In this document: positions 27,377-36,557 of the stretch, piece after piece | Numbering within the stretch: the first letter of the stretch is position 1 | Layout: every line of letters starts with the position of its first letter | Program-made: the position numbers and the translations under genes | Notes under the pieces: model-generated | Told to the model about the DNA's origin: nothing | The model's input: the letters and a program-made list of their open reading frames with translations, nothing else | Database searches by the model: none | Assembly (NCBI RefSeq): GCF_004762035.2 | Contig: NZ_SIJK02000002.1 | Span: forward strand, 103,728-167,727 | Length of the DNA stretch: 64,000 bases | From: Candidatus Chloroploca mongolica | Lineage (GTDB): Bacteria > Chloroflexota > Chloroflexia > Chloroflexales > Chloroflexaceae | Direction: 5' to 3'

Positions 27377-29710
27377 ATGACAGGTCATATCCAGTGGAAC
27401 CCAGGTGTACTGGTTGGCAATGAGCGCTACCGGATCGAAGCCGAGCTTGGCAGCGGGGGAGCGGGCATGGTCTTCCGTGCCACGCAATTGGAGCTTGATG
27501 ATCAAGTGGCGCTGAAAGTAGCAACCGCTGTCGATCCGGCAGCGCTTGAGGCGTTGCGGGAAGAGGCCCGGTTGCTACGCCGTCTGCGCCATCCTCATTT
27601 GCCGTTGGTCAGCGATTTCTTCGTTGAAGGCGGCTGTCCTTGCCTGGTCATGGAGTACATCGAGGGGCAGGATCTCCATACCTTTCAATCTGACCATGGA
27701 GGGATCATCAGCGAGGCTGAAGCACTTACGGTGATGGAGGATGTCGCTGAGGCCTTGGCGTATTTACATGCACAATCCCCTCCCATCATTCATCGTGATA
27801 TCAAACCAGCAAATATTCGTGTGCGGCCCGATGGCACCGCCGTCCTGGTTGATTTTGGGATTGCGAAGATCGGTGGGGCTGGGACACAGACCCATATGAT
27901 GGGACGAGGTATCGGGACTCCTCCATATGCGCCGCCTGAGCAGTATGCCTCGGGGTTGACTGATACGTATACTGACGTTTATGCGTTTGGAGCAACGCTG
28001 TATGTGCTGCTGACGGGGGAATTACCGGTCGAGTCAGTTTTGCGCCTGAGTGGTCAAACGCTTGTGCCACCCCGTCAGATCAATCCGGCGTTGAGTGCCT
28101 CTACTGAACAGGTTATCCTTAAAGCAATGGCTGTTGTAAGCGGGGTGCGCTTTGGTTCAGGCCGTGAACTGCTCGAAGCCTTGCGCTCTGATCAGCCGCT
28201 ACAACCATCAGTACCCCCGACCACGAAGCTTCGTGATCCTCAAATATGCCCCATTTGCGGGGCGCAGCAGCAGACAGTCAACCCTCTCTTCTGCATTCAG
28301 TGCGGTGTGCCTCTGGCGCTCCGCTTCCCGCAAACAAACCGTATCCTCGCCGATCCCACCAATCTCATTGCCTACGCTGATGCTGAGTGGGACGCTGCCA
28401 CCGGGCACTTGCTCTCACAACGTCTGCGACGCTGGTTAGAAACCCTGGAGGAGTATGATTGGCTGGAGCGGCTTCAGCAGGCTGTGGAACGCTATCCACA
28501 AGATCACGACGCAGCCCTGGAACTACTTCTGCGCCCAACGCCACTAGAAGATCTGCGAACCGATCAACCACAGATCAATTTTGGACGTCAGATGCCTGGG
28601 AGTCGTCCAACGGCCGGGTTACAGGTACGGATAGCAACCCCCAGTTATCTTCACGGCGAAGTTCAATCAGAGGGTGATTGGTTCACAGTGACACCGACCA
28701 AACTCAGAGTCTATCCTGGGCACGCGATTCCGCCGATCCTCATCGCCGTCAAACCAGAGGCACTGGAGGCTTACGAGGCTGAACGCAGTCTCACTGGTGG
28801 GCTAACATTGACAACCAACCGAGGGAAGATCGAACTCCCAGTCACGATGATTGTGTATAACCCACCACGTCCGCAAGCGCCAACGCTAGTGAACTGTGGT
28901 CGCGTTGAATCCCGTCAGCGGAGCGAGCAGCGAGTTGTTTTGCGCAATATTGGTGGTGGCGTCTATGGCGGACAAGTGAGCGCGCGTCAGGCGTGGCTTC
29001 TCGTCGAGTCACAGCAGGCACGCTTTGCCCTTCACCGTGGCGAGCAACATACGGTCAACTTTAGCGTTGAAACGCATATGCTTACGCCAACCGGCGTCCA
29101 CGAAGGTCATTTGCTCTGGGAGTCAGAAGAAGGGGATCTGCTTACGCGCGTCCAGATCGAAGTCGTACCACCGCTTGAAGTTCATCCCGGTGAACCTGCA
29201 ACAGCCATCATCCGCCCCGAAGATTTGATCGTGCTCTGCGATTGTGTACGCGGATCGCCTCCGCATGCCTGGGAACGGGGTATCAGTCTGTTGCAATCAG
29301 GCAAACTGGCGCACGCACTCCGCTTCTTTCATCGGGAAGAATTGGCACGCGAAGCAGAGATGCTTTTGCAGCAGAACGATCACGCGATCGCGCTTGAACA
29401 GATGCTGCGGAAGCTGGGCGCAAAGCCGGCCCGTCACTTTAAAGACAACCAGGGTAAAGTCATCGGCCAGATTACTGGCCCGTTGAGTCGCAAACCACCC
29501 GTGATCGAATATATCATTCGCAATACGAGCAAACGTGGCTATCTCTACGGATCGCTTCGACCACTGGTTGAGTGGCTCAGCATTCCTGATCCTGGCTTCG
29601 GTTGTCTCCCTGATCACGAAGCCATTGTCACGTGTCTGCCTGACTATAACCGACGTACCCGTGCGCCCCTCTTTGGGACTATGGATCTCTTCGAGGTTGT
29701 GCTTGAGTAG
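27377..29710 (+). CDS. Ser/Thr protein kinase with zinc ribbon and beta domains
   Basis: A 777-residue protein from ATG 27377. The kinase domain (about 15-275) is intact: GSGGAG loop, ALKV lysine near 46, HRDIKPAN near 138-145, DFG near 159 and a GTPPYAPPEQ activation segment. A zinc ribbon CPICG ... CIQCG follows near 290. The remaining chain has two or more beta-rich domains (about 395-620) and a C-terminal region with a helix and another strand-rich part. No membrane segment is seen, so it is cytoplasmic. It lies directly before two small genes and the HerA ATPase, and is a candidate switch for that export module. Confidence 0.85.
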   Translation: MTGHIQWNPGVLVGNERYRIEAELGSGGAGMVFRATQLELDDQVALKVATAVDPAALEALREEARLLRRLRHPHLPLVSDFFVEGGCPCLVMEYIEGQDLHTFQSDHGGIISEAEALTVMEDVAEALAYLHAQSPPIIHRDIKPANIRVRPDGTAVLVDFGIAKIGGAGTQTHMMGRGIGTPPYAPPEQYASGLTDTYTDVYAFGATLYVLLTGELPVESVLRLSGQTLVPPRQINPALSASTEQVILKAMAVVSGVRFGSGRELLEALRSDQPLQPSVPPTTKLRDPQICPICGAQQQTVNPLFCIQCGVPLALRFPQTNRILADPTNLIAYADAEWDAATGHLLSQRLRRWLETLEEYDWLERLQQAVERYPQDHDAALELLLRPTPLEDLRTDQPQINFGRQMPGSRPTAGLQVRIATPSYLHGEVQSEGDWFTVTPTKLRVYPGHAIPPILIAVKPEALEAYEAERSLTGGLTLTTNRGKIELPVTMIVYNPPRPQAPTLVNCGRVESRQRSEQRVVLRNIGGGVYGGQVSARQAWLLVESQQARFALHRGEQHTVNFSVETHMLTPTGVHEGHLLWESEEGDLLTRVQIEVVPPLEVHPGEPATAIIRPEDLIVLCDCVRGSPPHAWERGISLLQSGKLAHALRFFHREELAREAEMLLQQNDHAIALEQMLRKLGAKPARHFKDNQGKVIGQITGPLSRKPPVIEYIIRNTSKRGYLYGSLRPLVEWLSIPDPGFGCLPDHEAIVTCLPDYNRRTRAPLFGTMDLFEVVLE

Positions 29711-29753
29711 TCTGTCACGTACGTTCATGATACGTTTCGCGGCACCACTGCTC

Positions 29754-29772
29754 TTCTGATCCAGGATCAGAA
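29754..29772. terminator. Short hairpin after kinase gene
   Basis: Nine-base arms TTCTGATCC and GGATCAGAA flank a single A, followed by TTT on the plus strand. It lies 44 bp after the kinase stop and could act as a weak terminator or attenuator. Confidence 0.4.
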
Positions 29773-29802
29773 TTTCGTTCAAACGCAGGAGTGGAGAGCA
29801 TT

Positions 29803-30225
29803 ATGCATGAACATCAGAGCCGCGAGGCTCTTGCCAAGTTGAGCGCCGGCATGCTGTCGCTCCATATCTGGGTGGTGATTAGCTACAGCTGGTATCTGGT
29901 TCTCCAGACAGGCTTTTTTGGGGCAGGGCTTCTGGGGATGCTGGTAGCAGGTGGAGCGCTGATCTTTTTGCTAAGCCTGGGAACACTCTTTGTCAGACAA
30001 GTGCTCCAGGAGTTGCTTCGGAGTGCTCTGGCCCGTCAGTGGGTCAGCGGAGCAGGGTGTATGACAGGAATCGGAACCTTCATTGCGATGGGGATTGTCG
30101 TAGCCTGGGCACTAACCCGTGATCCTATGCTGGCCTGGTGGATCTTCGTCTTTGCGCCGCTAGGTGGCCTGATCATTGGACTGTTGGTGACATTTCTCCT
30201 GCCATTGCTGCGTCGGTTCCGCTAG
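29803..30225 (+). CDS. Small membrane protein, unknown
   Basis: A 140-residue protein. ATG 29803 follows GGAGTGGAGAG, a good ribosome site. A short charged N-terminus precedes three or four hydrophobic segments (about 15-65 and 85-135). The chain ends in RRFR. No family is recognised. Its place ahead of the HerA ATPase gene makes it a candidate membrane subunit of the same module. Confidence 0.6.
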   Translation: MHEHQSREALAKLSAGMLSLHIWVVISYSWYLVLQTGFFGAGLLGMLVAGGALIFLLSLGTLFVRQVLQELLRSALARQWVSGAGCMTGIGTFIAMGIVVAWALTRDPMLAWWIFVFAPLGGLIIGLLVTFLLPLLRRFR

Positions 30226-30286
30226 CGTCGCAGGATATATGAGCCCTATCGTCGGCAGGCGTACCTTAATCAGGGAGAAGGTAACG

Positions 30287-30793
30287 ATGAACTTCTTTCG
30301 GTCAAAAGCACTACCGTCAGACACCCCAACGCTACGCAACCGTGAACCCGGCCATGGGGTTTTGCCCGAAGAGATTTTTGAGGTCTGGGGTGATATGATC
30401 GACCTGAGCGATTGCGATGCACCAACTCGTTCACGGCTCGCCGGGCAGTCGACAACGTATATGTATACTTTGCTCCGTACACTGCTTGATGAAGAGGGTG
30501 AGTTGTATGCCGGGTTCAAGCTTGAGCGCTGCAGTGATAGCAAAGAGCAAGTCTATCTGCTGGTGAAGGGCGAAGGGTTGCAAGGCGAGATTGGGGTACA
30601 TCAACTGGGAGGCTGTTTGAATCTCTTTGGCATCCTGCGTCTGCCCCAAAAGTGGGGAACCGACCCCAACCCGCTGGTGCGTTTATCACGTTTGAATGCG
30701 ATCCAACGTCGCGATGTGACTATTTTTCAGTCGCTGTTGAAGTATGTGCTCGATCAGACTGCGGAGGCTCTTGATGAACAACGCATTCGTTGA
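30287..30793 (+). CDS. Unknown soluble protein upstream of HerA-type ATPase
   Basis: A 168-residue protein from ATG 30287 with GGGAGAAGG ahead. It is soluble and mixed alpha/beta, with a run of alternating strands (about 65-115) and a helix-rich end. No motif is recognised. Its last 20 bases overlap the start of the ATPase gene, which strongly suggests the two are translated together and that this is an accessory subunit. Confidence 0.65.
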   Translation: MNFFRSKALPSDTPTLRNREPGHGVLPEEIFEVWGDMIDLSDCDAPTRSRLAGQSTTYMYTLLRTLLDEEGELYAGFKLERCSDSKEQVYLLVKGEGLQGEIGVHQLGGCLNLFGILRLPQKWGTDPNPLVRLSRLNAIQRRDVTIFQSLLKYVLDQTAEALDEQRIR

Positions 30794-33653
30794 AATGCCT
30801 GTACTGCACTTGATAACCGCTCCTTCCTATCTGCTTACAGGACAAAAGCAAGATGCCTGTCATTGTTTTTTTGCCGCCACGATTACGAGCATCCCAGAGC
30901 TTGCGTCGTACCCGGAATTTGAGCATGTCGACTTGCTCGATCAGCTCCGCCGTGTGCTCGACACACAGCGCTTGCTATTGATTGGACTGGCCCAGCAACA
31001 GCCACACCAGGGACGGGCACGGGCACTTGATTTGCGCTACATCTTTCAACCAGAAGAGCCTTCGCGTCGTTTGACCATTGCACTGCTGGGCAAGAGTGTT
31101 GCGGCAAGCACTGAGGAGGCGCACAAAGAGGCCGAGGCGCTCTGGTTAGAATTGAATGCGCTCTTTCCCCGTCACCTCTATCGAAGCGGCTTGCAGCCAG
31201 TGATGACCGAGGACGAGTTAGCAAGGATCATGCGCCCGATCAGCGAGGGGCAATGTGTGATTACCCTGCATAAGCGGGTCGAACAAACCCGCCTGCTTCG
31301 TCTGCCCGGTGCGCATCCTGTCGCCTACCCCTTGCGCTGGGGCCTCAGTACGTTGCGTGAACTCTGCAAGACCATGCTCCAGGCCAATGCACCATGTATG
31401 CTCAGCAGCGCACTCGCGCCGACCTCACTCACATCTGATGAGCGACAGGCACTCAATACGATTGCCGGGCGGCTACGACGGATGGGCGAGGGTCGCGAGC
31501 GCTCACGGCGCATGGGCGAAGCTTCAAGCCTGACGGGCGGTGAACGCCAGGTACAACTCCAGAGTCGTGTCGGTCAAGAACGTGAACTCTTTTTGCCCGA
31601 TCCGCAGGCACAGATCAATGCTGAGATTTACGAACAATCGCTCCGTCAACTTGAGCACGCGCTGCTCTGGCGTTGTTATGTGGTTGGGCGTGGAGCTATG
31701 CCCCACAGCGTTGCCGGGGCCTTCGTGGCCGAAGTGGTGGGTGCAAGTCAGCCAACACCCTCAAGCAATGAGCCAGCCCCAACCGCCTATCTTCCTGAGA
31801 CATTGCCCTTGGAGCGCGAGGAGCGCAGACAAGCCCTGAGCAATCTCGATCATCTCGAATTTGCCCCGCACGCACATCAGTGGTCAGTTGCAGAGGGTGG
31901 CGATCTGGCACAGGCTTATAATCAACTGACGCGCCTCCCTTGCTTGATTGATGTGCAAGAGGCGAGTTGTGTCTTCAAGTTGCCTTGTCTGCCAAGTCGG
32001 GACGAGATTGGCGTGCGGTTGCACTCAGGGGCTTTTGTCAGCCAGAGGCCGTTTGAGCATGAGGTAGGGGCACTGAAGCTGGGCCGAGGCGACGATCAGG
32101 CACTGTGGGCGGTGGCCCTCAACGACCTTACTCGTCATACCCTGATTGCCGGCACAACCGGGAGTGGCAAAACGACGACCTGTTTGAATCTGCTTGAAGG
32201 GTTGCTCCGCAATCAACCAGCCATTCCTTTTCTGGTACTCGAACCAGTCAATGCCGAACACAATGACTACCGAGCATTGCTTGATTTGCAACATGGGCCA
32301 CAGGTAAATCTCTTTACCCTTGGTGATGAAGAGACAGCTCCCTTTCGGCTCAATCCATTTGCATTGGCGAAAGGGATCAGTGCTGGTGAACATATTGCGG
32401 CCCTGATGACTTGCTTCAAGGCCGCGTTACCTATGTGGGAACCATTGCCGCGCATTTTTCTCAAGGCTTTGCGACGAACCTACTACCGAGCAGGGTGGGG
32501 GCCGAGTCGCAAAGCAAGAGGCACTGGCAATCCATCCTTCCCGACCATTTATGACTTCTACACCGAGCTATGCATGGTCGTTGACAATGAGATTGAGCAT
32601 GCTGGTGAAGTACGTGACAACATCCGTGGCGCAACCAAGCTCCGCATTGAAGCCTTGATTGAGAGCGGGTGTGGGCGTATTCTCACTAGTCGTGAGTCAC
32701 TGCCGGCAGATGTATGGCTTGAACAGCCTACCATCCTGGAGTTACGGCATATTGGTGATGATGAAGATCGATCGCTGATGTCGGCCTTTGTGCTACTGGC
32801 ACTCCGCGAACACTGCGAGGCGACCCGCAAACGACAAGGGGGGCTCCAGCATATCACGCTCATCGAAGAAGCCCATCGCCTGCTGGGGCAGGCTCCCGAA
32901 GGGGCCAGTCCAGAGGTAAGCAACATTAAAGGTCAAGCAGCAGCGGCCTTTGCGCAGATGCTCGCTGAGACACGCAAATATGGCGAGGGGCTGATTATCG
33001 CGGAACAGCTACCTACCAAGCTCGTACCGGATGTACTGGGCAACACCGGGCTGAAGATCATGCATCGTCTTACGGCGAAAGAAGATCGTGAAGTGATGGG
33101 CCGCTCGATGCGTTTCACGCCTTTCCAAGAAGACCATGTGGCCGCATTGAGTCTCGGTCAAGCGGCACTCTTTGCCAGTGCGATGGAAGCACCGGTGCTG
33201 ATCACTATTGAAGGCACACGCTGGGACAAACTGCGTGAGCATGCTCCGACCGATCAAGCAGTGCGCGAACGGATGCAAGCGCTCTATGCAGCGCAACCCA
33301 CAATACGGCTCCCCTTCGCTGGCTGTGCCCAATGCCCGCTGCCGTGCCAGGTACGTGATCACGGCGAGGCCCTGGCTGCGGATCGGTCACGGGGCTACGA
33401 GGCAATGGTCTATGCCGTGGCCGAACAATTTGCTGAAGAAGGCACGCTTCACGCCTTCTTCACCCAACTCGCTCACCAGAGTAGGCAGTTCGCGGCGCAT
33501 CAAACGGGAGCGCATAGTTCGCTTGAACAAACTGCGATTGCCTACTGCACCTTCCTCCACTTCAAAGTACGCAGTAGCATGCTCCGTCATCGCAGCGATA
33601 CGGTATGGGAAGAGAACTTTCGGCAGGCGCAGCGCACACTGGGCCAGGTATGA
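30774..33653 (+). CDS. HerA/FtsK-superfamily ATPase, putative export motor
   Basis: A 959-residue protein from ATG 30774 with GGAGG seven bases before it. The C-terminal half is a HerA-type (DUF87) pumping ATPase: Walker A AGTTGSGKTT with K466, Walker B L-I-E-E-A-H (E698, E699) and a downstream A-E-T-R-K sensor region. The N-terminal 450 residues have no recognised domain but include a beta stretch just before the ATPase core, as in HerA/VirB4 hexamers. Near the C-terminus C851, C854 and C858 form a C-x2-C-x3-C cluster that could bind a metal. These motors move DNA or proteins. The nuclease/immunity pair 73 bp downstream points to effector export; DNA handling is the alternative. Confidence 0.75.
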   Translation: MNNAFVEMPVLHLITAPSYLLTGQKQDACHCFFAATITSIPELASYPEFEHVDLLDQLRRVLDTQRLLLIGLAQQQPHQGRARALDLRYIFQPEEPSRRLTIALLGKSVAASTEEAHKEAEALWLELNALFPRHLYRSGLQPVMTEDELARIMRPISEGQCVITLHKRVEQTRLLRLPGAHPVAYPLRWGLSTLRELCKTMLQANAPCMLSSALAPTSLTSDERQALNTIAGRLRRMGEGRERSRRMGEASSLTGGERQVQLQSRVGQERELFLPDPQAQINAEIYEQSLRQLEHALLWRCYVVGRGAMPHSVAGAFVAEVVGASQPTPSSNEPAPTAYLPETLPLEREERRQALSNLDHLEFAPHAHQWSVAEGGDLAQAYNQLTRLPCLIDVQEASCVFKLPCLPSRDEIGVRLHSGAFVSQRPFEHEVGALKLGRGDDQALWAVALNDLTRHTLIAGTTGSGKTTTCLNLLEGLLRNQPAIPFLVLEPVNAEHNDYRALLDLQHGPQVNLFTLGDEETAPFRLNPFALAKGISAGEHIAALMTCFKAALPMWEPLPRIFLKALRRTYYRAGWGPSRKARGTGNPSFPTIYDFYTELCMVVDNEIEHAGEVRDNIRGATKLRIEALIESGCGRILTSRESLPADVWLEQPTILELRHIGDDEDRSLMSAFVLLALREHCEATRKRQGGLQHITLIEEAHRLLGQAPEGASPEVSNIKGQAAAAFAQMLAETRKYGEGLIIAEQLPTKLVPDVLGNTGLKIMHRLTAKEDREVMGRSMRFTPFQEDHVAALSLGQAALFASAMEAPVLITIEGTRWDKLREHAPTDQAVRERMQALYAAQPTIRLPFAGCAQCPLPCQVRDHGEALAADRSRGYEAMVYAVAEQFAEEGTLHAFFTQLAHQSRQFAAHQTGAHSSLEQTAIAYCTFLHFKVRSSMLRHRSDTVWEENFRQAQRTLGQV

Positions 33654-33726
33654 AGAGCGATTCGTTGCCCCACGTTGTTGCCTATGCCTAACCGATAAAA
33701 GCGTGGAAAGAAGCAAGGACACTGCC

Positions 33727-34677
33727 ATGCCTCCTGAGCAATCGAGTGTAACCGATACCATAAAAGCGCCTGGAGAAACGAAACGCACACACCACGGAAT
33801 AACGCGTATTGATGGCTTGCTGGCACAGCCGAGCAAAGGAGGAGCCGAGCAATCCCAGACGAACGAGCAAAGCAACTTGACTGGTGATCCAGGCAAAGCT
33901 GAACGAGGGATGACTCGGATTGATAGTGTACTTGCTGACAACGGCCAGGCTGGTGACAAACAACTCAAGTCGATGGAACAGGCACAGGCAACGAGCGATA
34001 CGAGCCAAGCCCAGAAAGGGATCGCCCGGATTGATCAGCAACTCGGACAAGAGGCAACGCAAGCCGAAACTGAACTACGTCTTGTCAACGAAGCAAGCTT
34101 TCCGGCCAATGACTTCAGGACACAGCAAGAATTTAAGCAGATTGATCAACAACTTCAGGGCAAGGAGCAGCCCAATGAGGGATGGCGACAAAAAGAGGTT
34201 ACGCATATACCACCAACGGACGAAGTCACGTTTAACGAGCTACAACCTGATACCATCTATGAAAAGAACGACTATCGCTTCGAAACAGATGGACGTGGGC
34301 GAACCGTTTTGATCGGCGGTTATCTACAAAACGAAAAGGGTGACCGAAACCTCAAGTTGCAAGGTGAAGCCGGCAAGCATGGAGAACAAAATGATGAAGG
34401 TGGGCATCTGATTGCGACCCGTTTCAATGGCCCAACTGATAGTTTTAACCTCGTGCCTCAAAATAGGAACCTGAATCGGAGCGCATGGAAGAAGATGGAA
34501 AACGACTGGCATAACACCCTTGATAATGGGGGCACAGTCGAAGTTGCAATCAGCCCGGTCTATATGGATAATAGCGTTCGCCCCTTTGGGTTTGATGTGC
34601 TCTACTGCATCAAAGATCACACGGGTGAGCACTATGAAACCAAAACGTTTTATAACGAGAGCAGCAAAAAGGAGTAA
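33727..34677 (+). CDS. Polymorphic-toxin-like non-specific nuclease with 37-residue N-terminal repeats
   Basis: A 316-residue protein from ATG 33727 with AAGGA upstream. It has no signal peptide. The N-terminal half holds four copies of an x-(I/M/F)-x-(R/Q)-I-D-x-x-L motif with the I-D pairs at 28, 65, 102 and 139, an exact 37-residue period. From about 175 on it matches the DNA/RNA non-specific endonuclease (Endonuclea_NS_2-type) toxins: D-E-G-G-H-L with catalytic His H227, then N-L-V-P-Q-N-x-N-L-N and W-K-K-M-E. The immunity gene lies 3 bp on, so the product is probably toxic to DNA or RNA of rival or own cells. The N-terminus is likely the export or docking part. Confidence 0.8.
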   Translation: MPPEQSSVTDTIKAPGETKRTHHGITRIDGLLAQPSKGGAEQSQTNEQSNLTGDPGKAERGMTRIDSVLADNGQAGDKQLKSMEQAQATSDTSQAQKGIARIDQQLGQEATQAETELRLVNEASFPANDFRTQQEFKQIDQQLQGKEQPNEGWRQKEVTHIPPTDEVTFNELQPDTIYEKNDYRFETDGRGRTVLIGGYLQNEKGDRNLKLQGEAGKHGEQNDEGGHLIATRFNGPTDSFNLVPQNRNLNRSAWKKMENDWHNTLDNGGTVEVAISPVYMDNSVRPFGFDVLYCIKDHTGEHYETKTFYNESSKKE

Positions 34678-34680
34678 GCT

Positions 34681-34986
34681 ATGTCAAGCACCGTCGAAGA
34701 GTTAACCCAGCAAATCGGCTCTGCCATCACCAGTGCCCTTCCTGAAGCCTGGCATGAAGCCTATGTGGAAGTCGTCTTTGAAGAGGATGTCATCACATCA
34801 CGCGGTAGGTATCGTTCTGCCCCAGATGGAGTTGAGCATAGTTTTCCCCTTCCGGGATCGATCAATCGGCTTTTTCAGCAACTACGGGTCCTGACCAGTC
34901 AAGCTGAGCAGGATATGTGGATGAAAGCGCGCTTTACGATCCAGTCAAATCAACACTTCACCATTGAATTGGGATATGCTTCGTAG
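34681..34986 (+). CDS. YezG-like (DUF600) immunity protein
   Basis: A 101-residue soluble protein with AAGGAG inside the end of the toxin gene. The start resembles YezG, the immunity protein of the Bacillus YeeF nuclease toxin: an amphipathic helix (L-x-x-Q-I-G-x-x-I-x-x-x-L-P-E-A-W), a Y-V-E-V strand, and a W-x-x-A-R ... G-Y end. YezG proteins block nuclease toxins by direct binding. Tight spacing to the nuclease gene supports the same job here. Similarity is by eye, so a different immunity fold is possible. Confidence 0.65.
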   Translation: MSSTVEELTQQIGSAITSALPEAWHEAYVEVVFEEDVITSRGRYRSAPDGVEHSFPLPGSINRLFQQLRVLTSQAEQDMWMKARFTIQSNQHFTIELGYAS

Positions 34987-35057
34987 GTACACTCTAACTG
35001 CTCCAGGAAGAGCTGCGGCCCGGCGAGGCAACGGGTTGCCCGTAAAAGGAAAGACAG

Positions 35058-35861
35058 ATGCAACACGTATATAAATGGATCCTCATGAGCTTGGGCGCAT
35101 TTGTCCTAAGTACGAGCCTGATTGCCTGTCAGGGACAGGGGTCTGCAAGTAGCGGGCCAAATGTGGTGATTATGAACGCGCAAGGCACACCGGTGGGCGG
35201 AACAGCAAGTAGCGTAGTTGCAACACCTGCGGCGACAGCTACACCCGTCCCCCAACCCAATCTCTTGGAAAATGGTGATTTTGCCAGCGACTGGACTGAC
35301 GGCTGGGAGCGCGATAATGGTCCGGTGATTAACGGGCAGAGTGTCGTTGAGGTCATCCCTTCATCACGCGGGAGTTCCGGCAATGCGGTACGCTTGATTC
35401 ACGATGGCGAGGGTTTTTTGAGTGTCTACCAGGTTATTGAGCTAACCTCGCCTGATGTAGTGATCAGTGCTGAGGTCAACCCAACAGCAGAGACGCCATG
35501 TGGGGGCTTTCTCAAAGCTTGTACTGGTATGGCGGGCCTCCTGATCTATCTGCTCCATGGCAACGAAGGCACACCAAACGAGCGGTCAATCGGCTCACTG
35601 GCTTACCTGTATCCAGGCACAAACGACCGTCTACGACAAACGTCTGATGCCACCGCACGCTATCTGTTTGTGGCGCAGGGCTGGCAGACGGTACGGTTCA
35701 ACTTGCGTCAAGAGATTGTCAACAGCCTGCCGGGAGTAGACCTCAGCACCGTCAAAGGCATTATGGTGGGTGTTATTGTCGGATCGGTGGGTGAATGTGA
35801 TCCAGGTCAGTGTTATGCTGAAGTTCAGGCAACGAATCTGAAGATCGAACCATTCAAATAG
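35058..35861 (+). CDS. Lipoprotein with carbohydrate-binding-like domain
   Basis: A 267-residue protein after AAAGGAAAG. The signal ends in L-I-A-C with Cys 24 as the lipid site. A Thr/Pro linker (about 48-72) precedes a jelly-roll-like domain that opens N-L-L-E-N-G-D-F and continues with W-x-x-x-N and a late strand V-Q-A-T-N-L-K-I, the layout of galactose-binding/CBM domains. It carries several Cys that could pair outside the cell. It ends the rightward series after the toxin/immunity pair. Confidence 0.7.
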   Translation: MQHVYKWILMSLGAFVLSTSLIACQGQGSASSGPNVVIMNAQGTPVGGTASSVVATPAATATPVPQPNLLENGDFASDWTDGWERDNGPVINGQSVVEVIPSSRGSSGNAVRLIHDGEGFLSVYQVIELTSPDVVISAEVNPTAETPCGGFLKACTGMAGLLIYLLHGNEGTPNERSIGSLAYLYPGTNDRLRQTSDATARYLFVAQGWQTVRFNLRQEIVNSLPGVDLSTVKGIMVGVIVGSVGECDPGQCYAEVQATNLKIEPFK

Positions 35862-35879
35862 GCCTCGACTTGCAAGTAT

Positions 35880-36557
35880 CTAGCCTCTCACCTCTTCACA
35901 CATCATTTGCACCTGACTAGCTTCAGGCAGGGCAGGCAGGGTAAAATGGGCGAGGCCTCGTTCGTCGGTTGTGGCCGAGAGCGTCTCGTCGCCGATGACG
36001 AGACGTATCTGCCAGCGCGTAGCGCCAGTCGTATCGCGCACGAGTACCCGTATCCACGGGCCGTCGTGGTCGTGCCCCGTGCTCAACGAGAGCATCGGTG
36101 CACCAGTGACTTCGGTGAGCGTACCGGCAAAGAGGGCTTGTTGCGATCCACTTAAGGTTGCCAGAGCAGGAGCTAGCCGTGGCATATTGATCGTCAGGCG
36201 AAAACGACGAACCATGCCCTGAAGCACCTGCAAAAGCACATGTTCACCTTTCGGCGTTGGTGGCGAAAAAAAACTTGGGGGCGTCCGATCGATAACAGGG
36301 AGGGTCTCTGCGGGATCAAGGAGCAGGTCCATGTCTTCTGAGAGTTGTTCATAGAGCCTGAGACTTGCCTCATTGTGATCGAGATGGCGCAAGAGAGCTG
36401 CATAGGCAGGATTGTTGTCGACATCTTCACCGGAGCGTTCCGCAAGAATAAACTCAGGCAAGAGTGCAGCGGCCTCTTCAGGCGTCAGTTCGTCATTGGT
36501 ATGCAGCGCCCTGGCCAGCCGCGCTGCAGCCTGGTCGGGTGAGTGAGGGTTAGACAT
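35880..36557 (-). CDS. Probable anti-sigma-factor-like protein lacking zinc cysteines
   Basis: A 225-residue protein. ATG 36557 is chosen because AAAGG lies nine bases upstream; ATG 36563 is also possible. It overlaps the end of the sigma-factor gene by a few bases, so translation is coupled. The N-terminal helical part (L-P-E-F-I-L-A ... H-L-D-H-N-E-A) resembles the start of zinc anti-sigma domains, but the C-x-x-C is absent. No membrane segment is seen. The C-terminal 100 residues form beta strands. Binding of the upstream sigma factor is inferred from order and overlap. Confidence 0.6.
   Translation of the reverse strand: MSNPHSPDQAAARLARALHTNDELTPEEAAALLPEFILAERSGEDVDNNPAYAALLRHLDHNEASLRLYEQLSEDMDLLLDPAETLPVIDRTPPSFFSPPTPKGEHVLLQVLQGMVRRFRLTINMPRLAPALATLSGSQQALFAGTLTEVTGAPMLSLSTGHDHDGPWIRVLVRDTTGATRWQIRLVIGDETLSATTDERGLAHFTLPALPEASQVQMMCEEVRG

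Noticed and set aside
30774-33653. Type VII (EssC/EccC) motor
   Set aside because: There is one HerA-type ATPase domain, not the tandem FtsK domains of EssC, and no WXG100 genes nearby.
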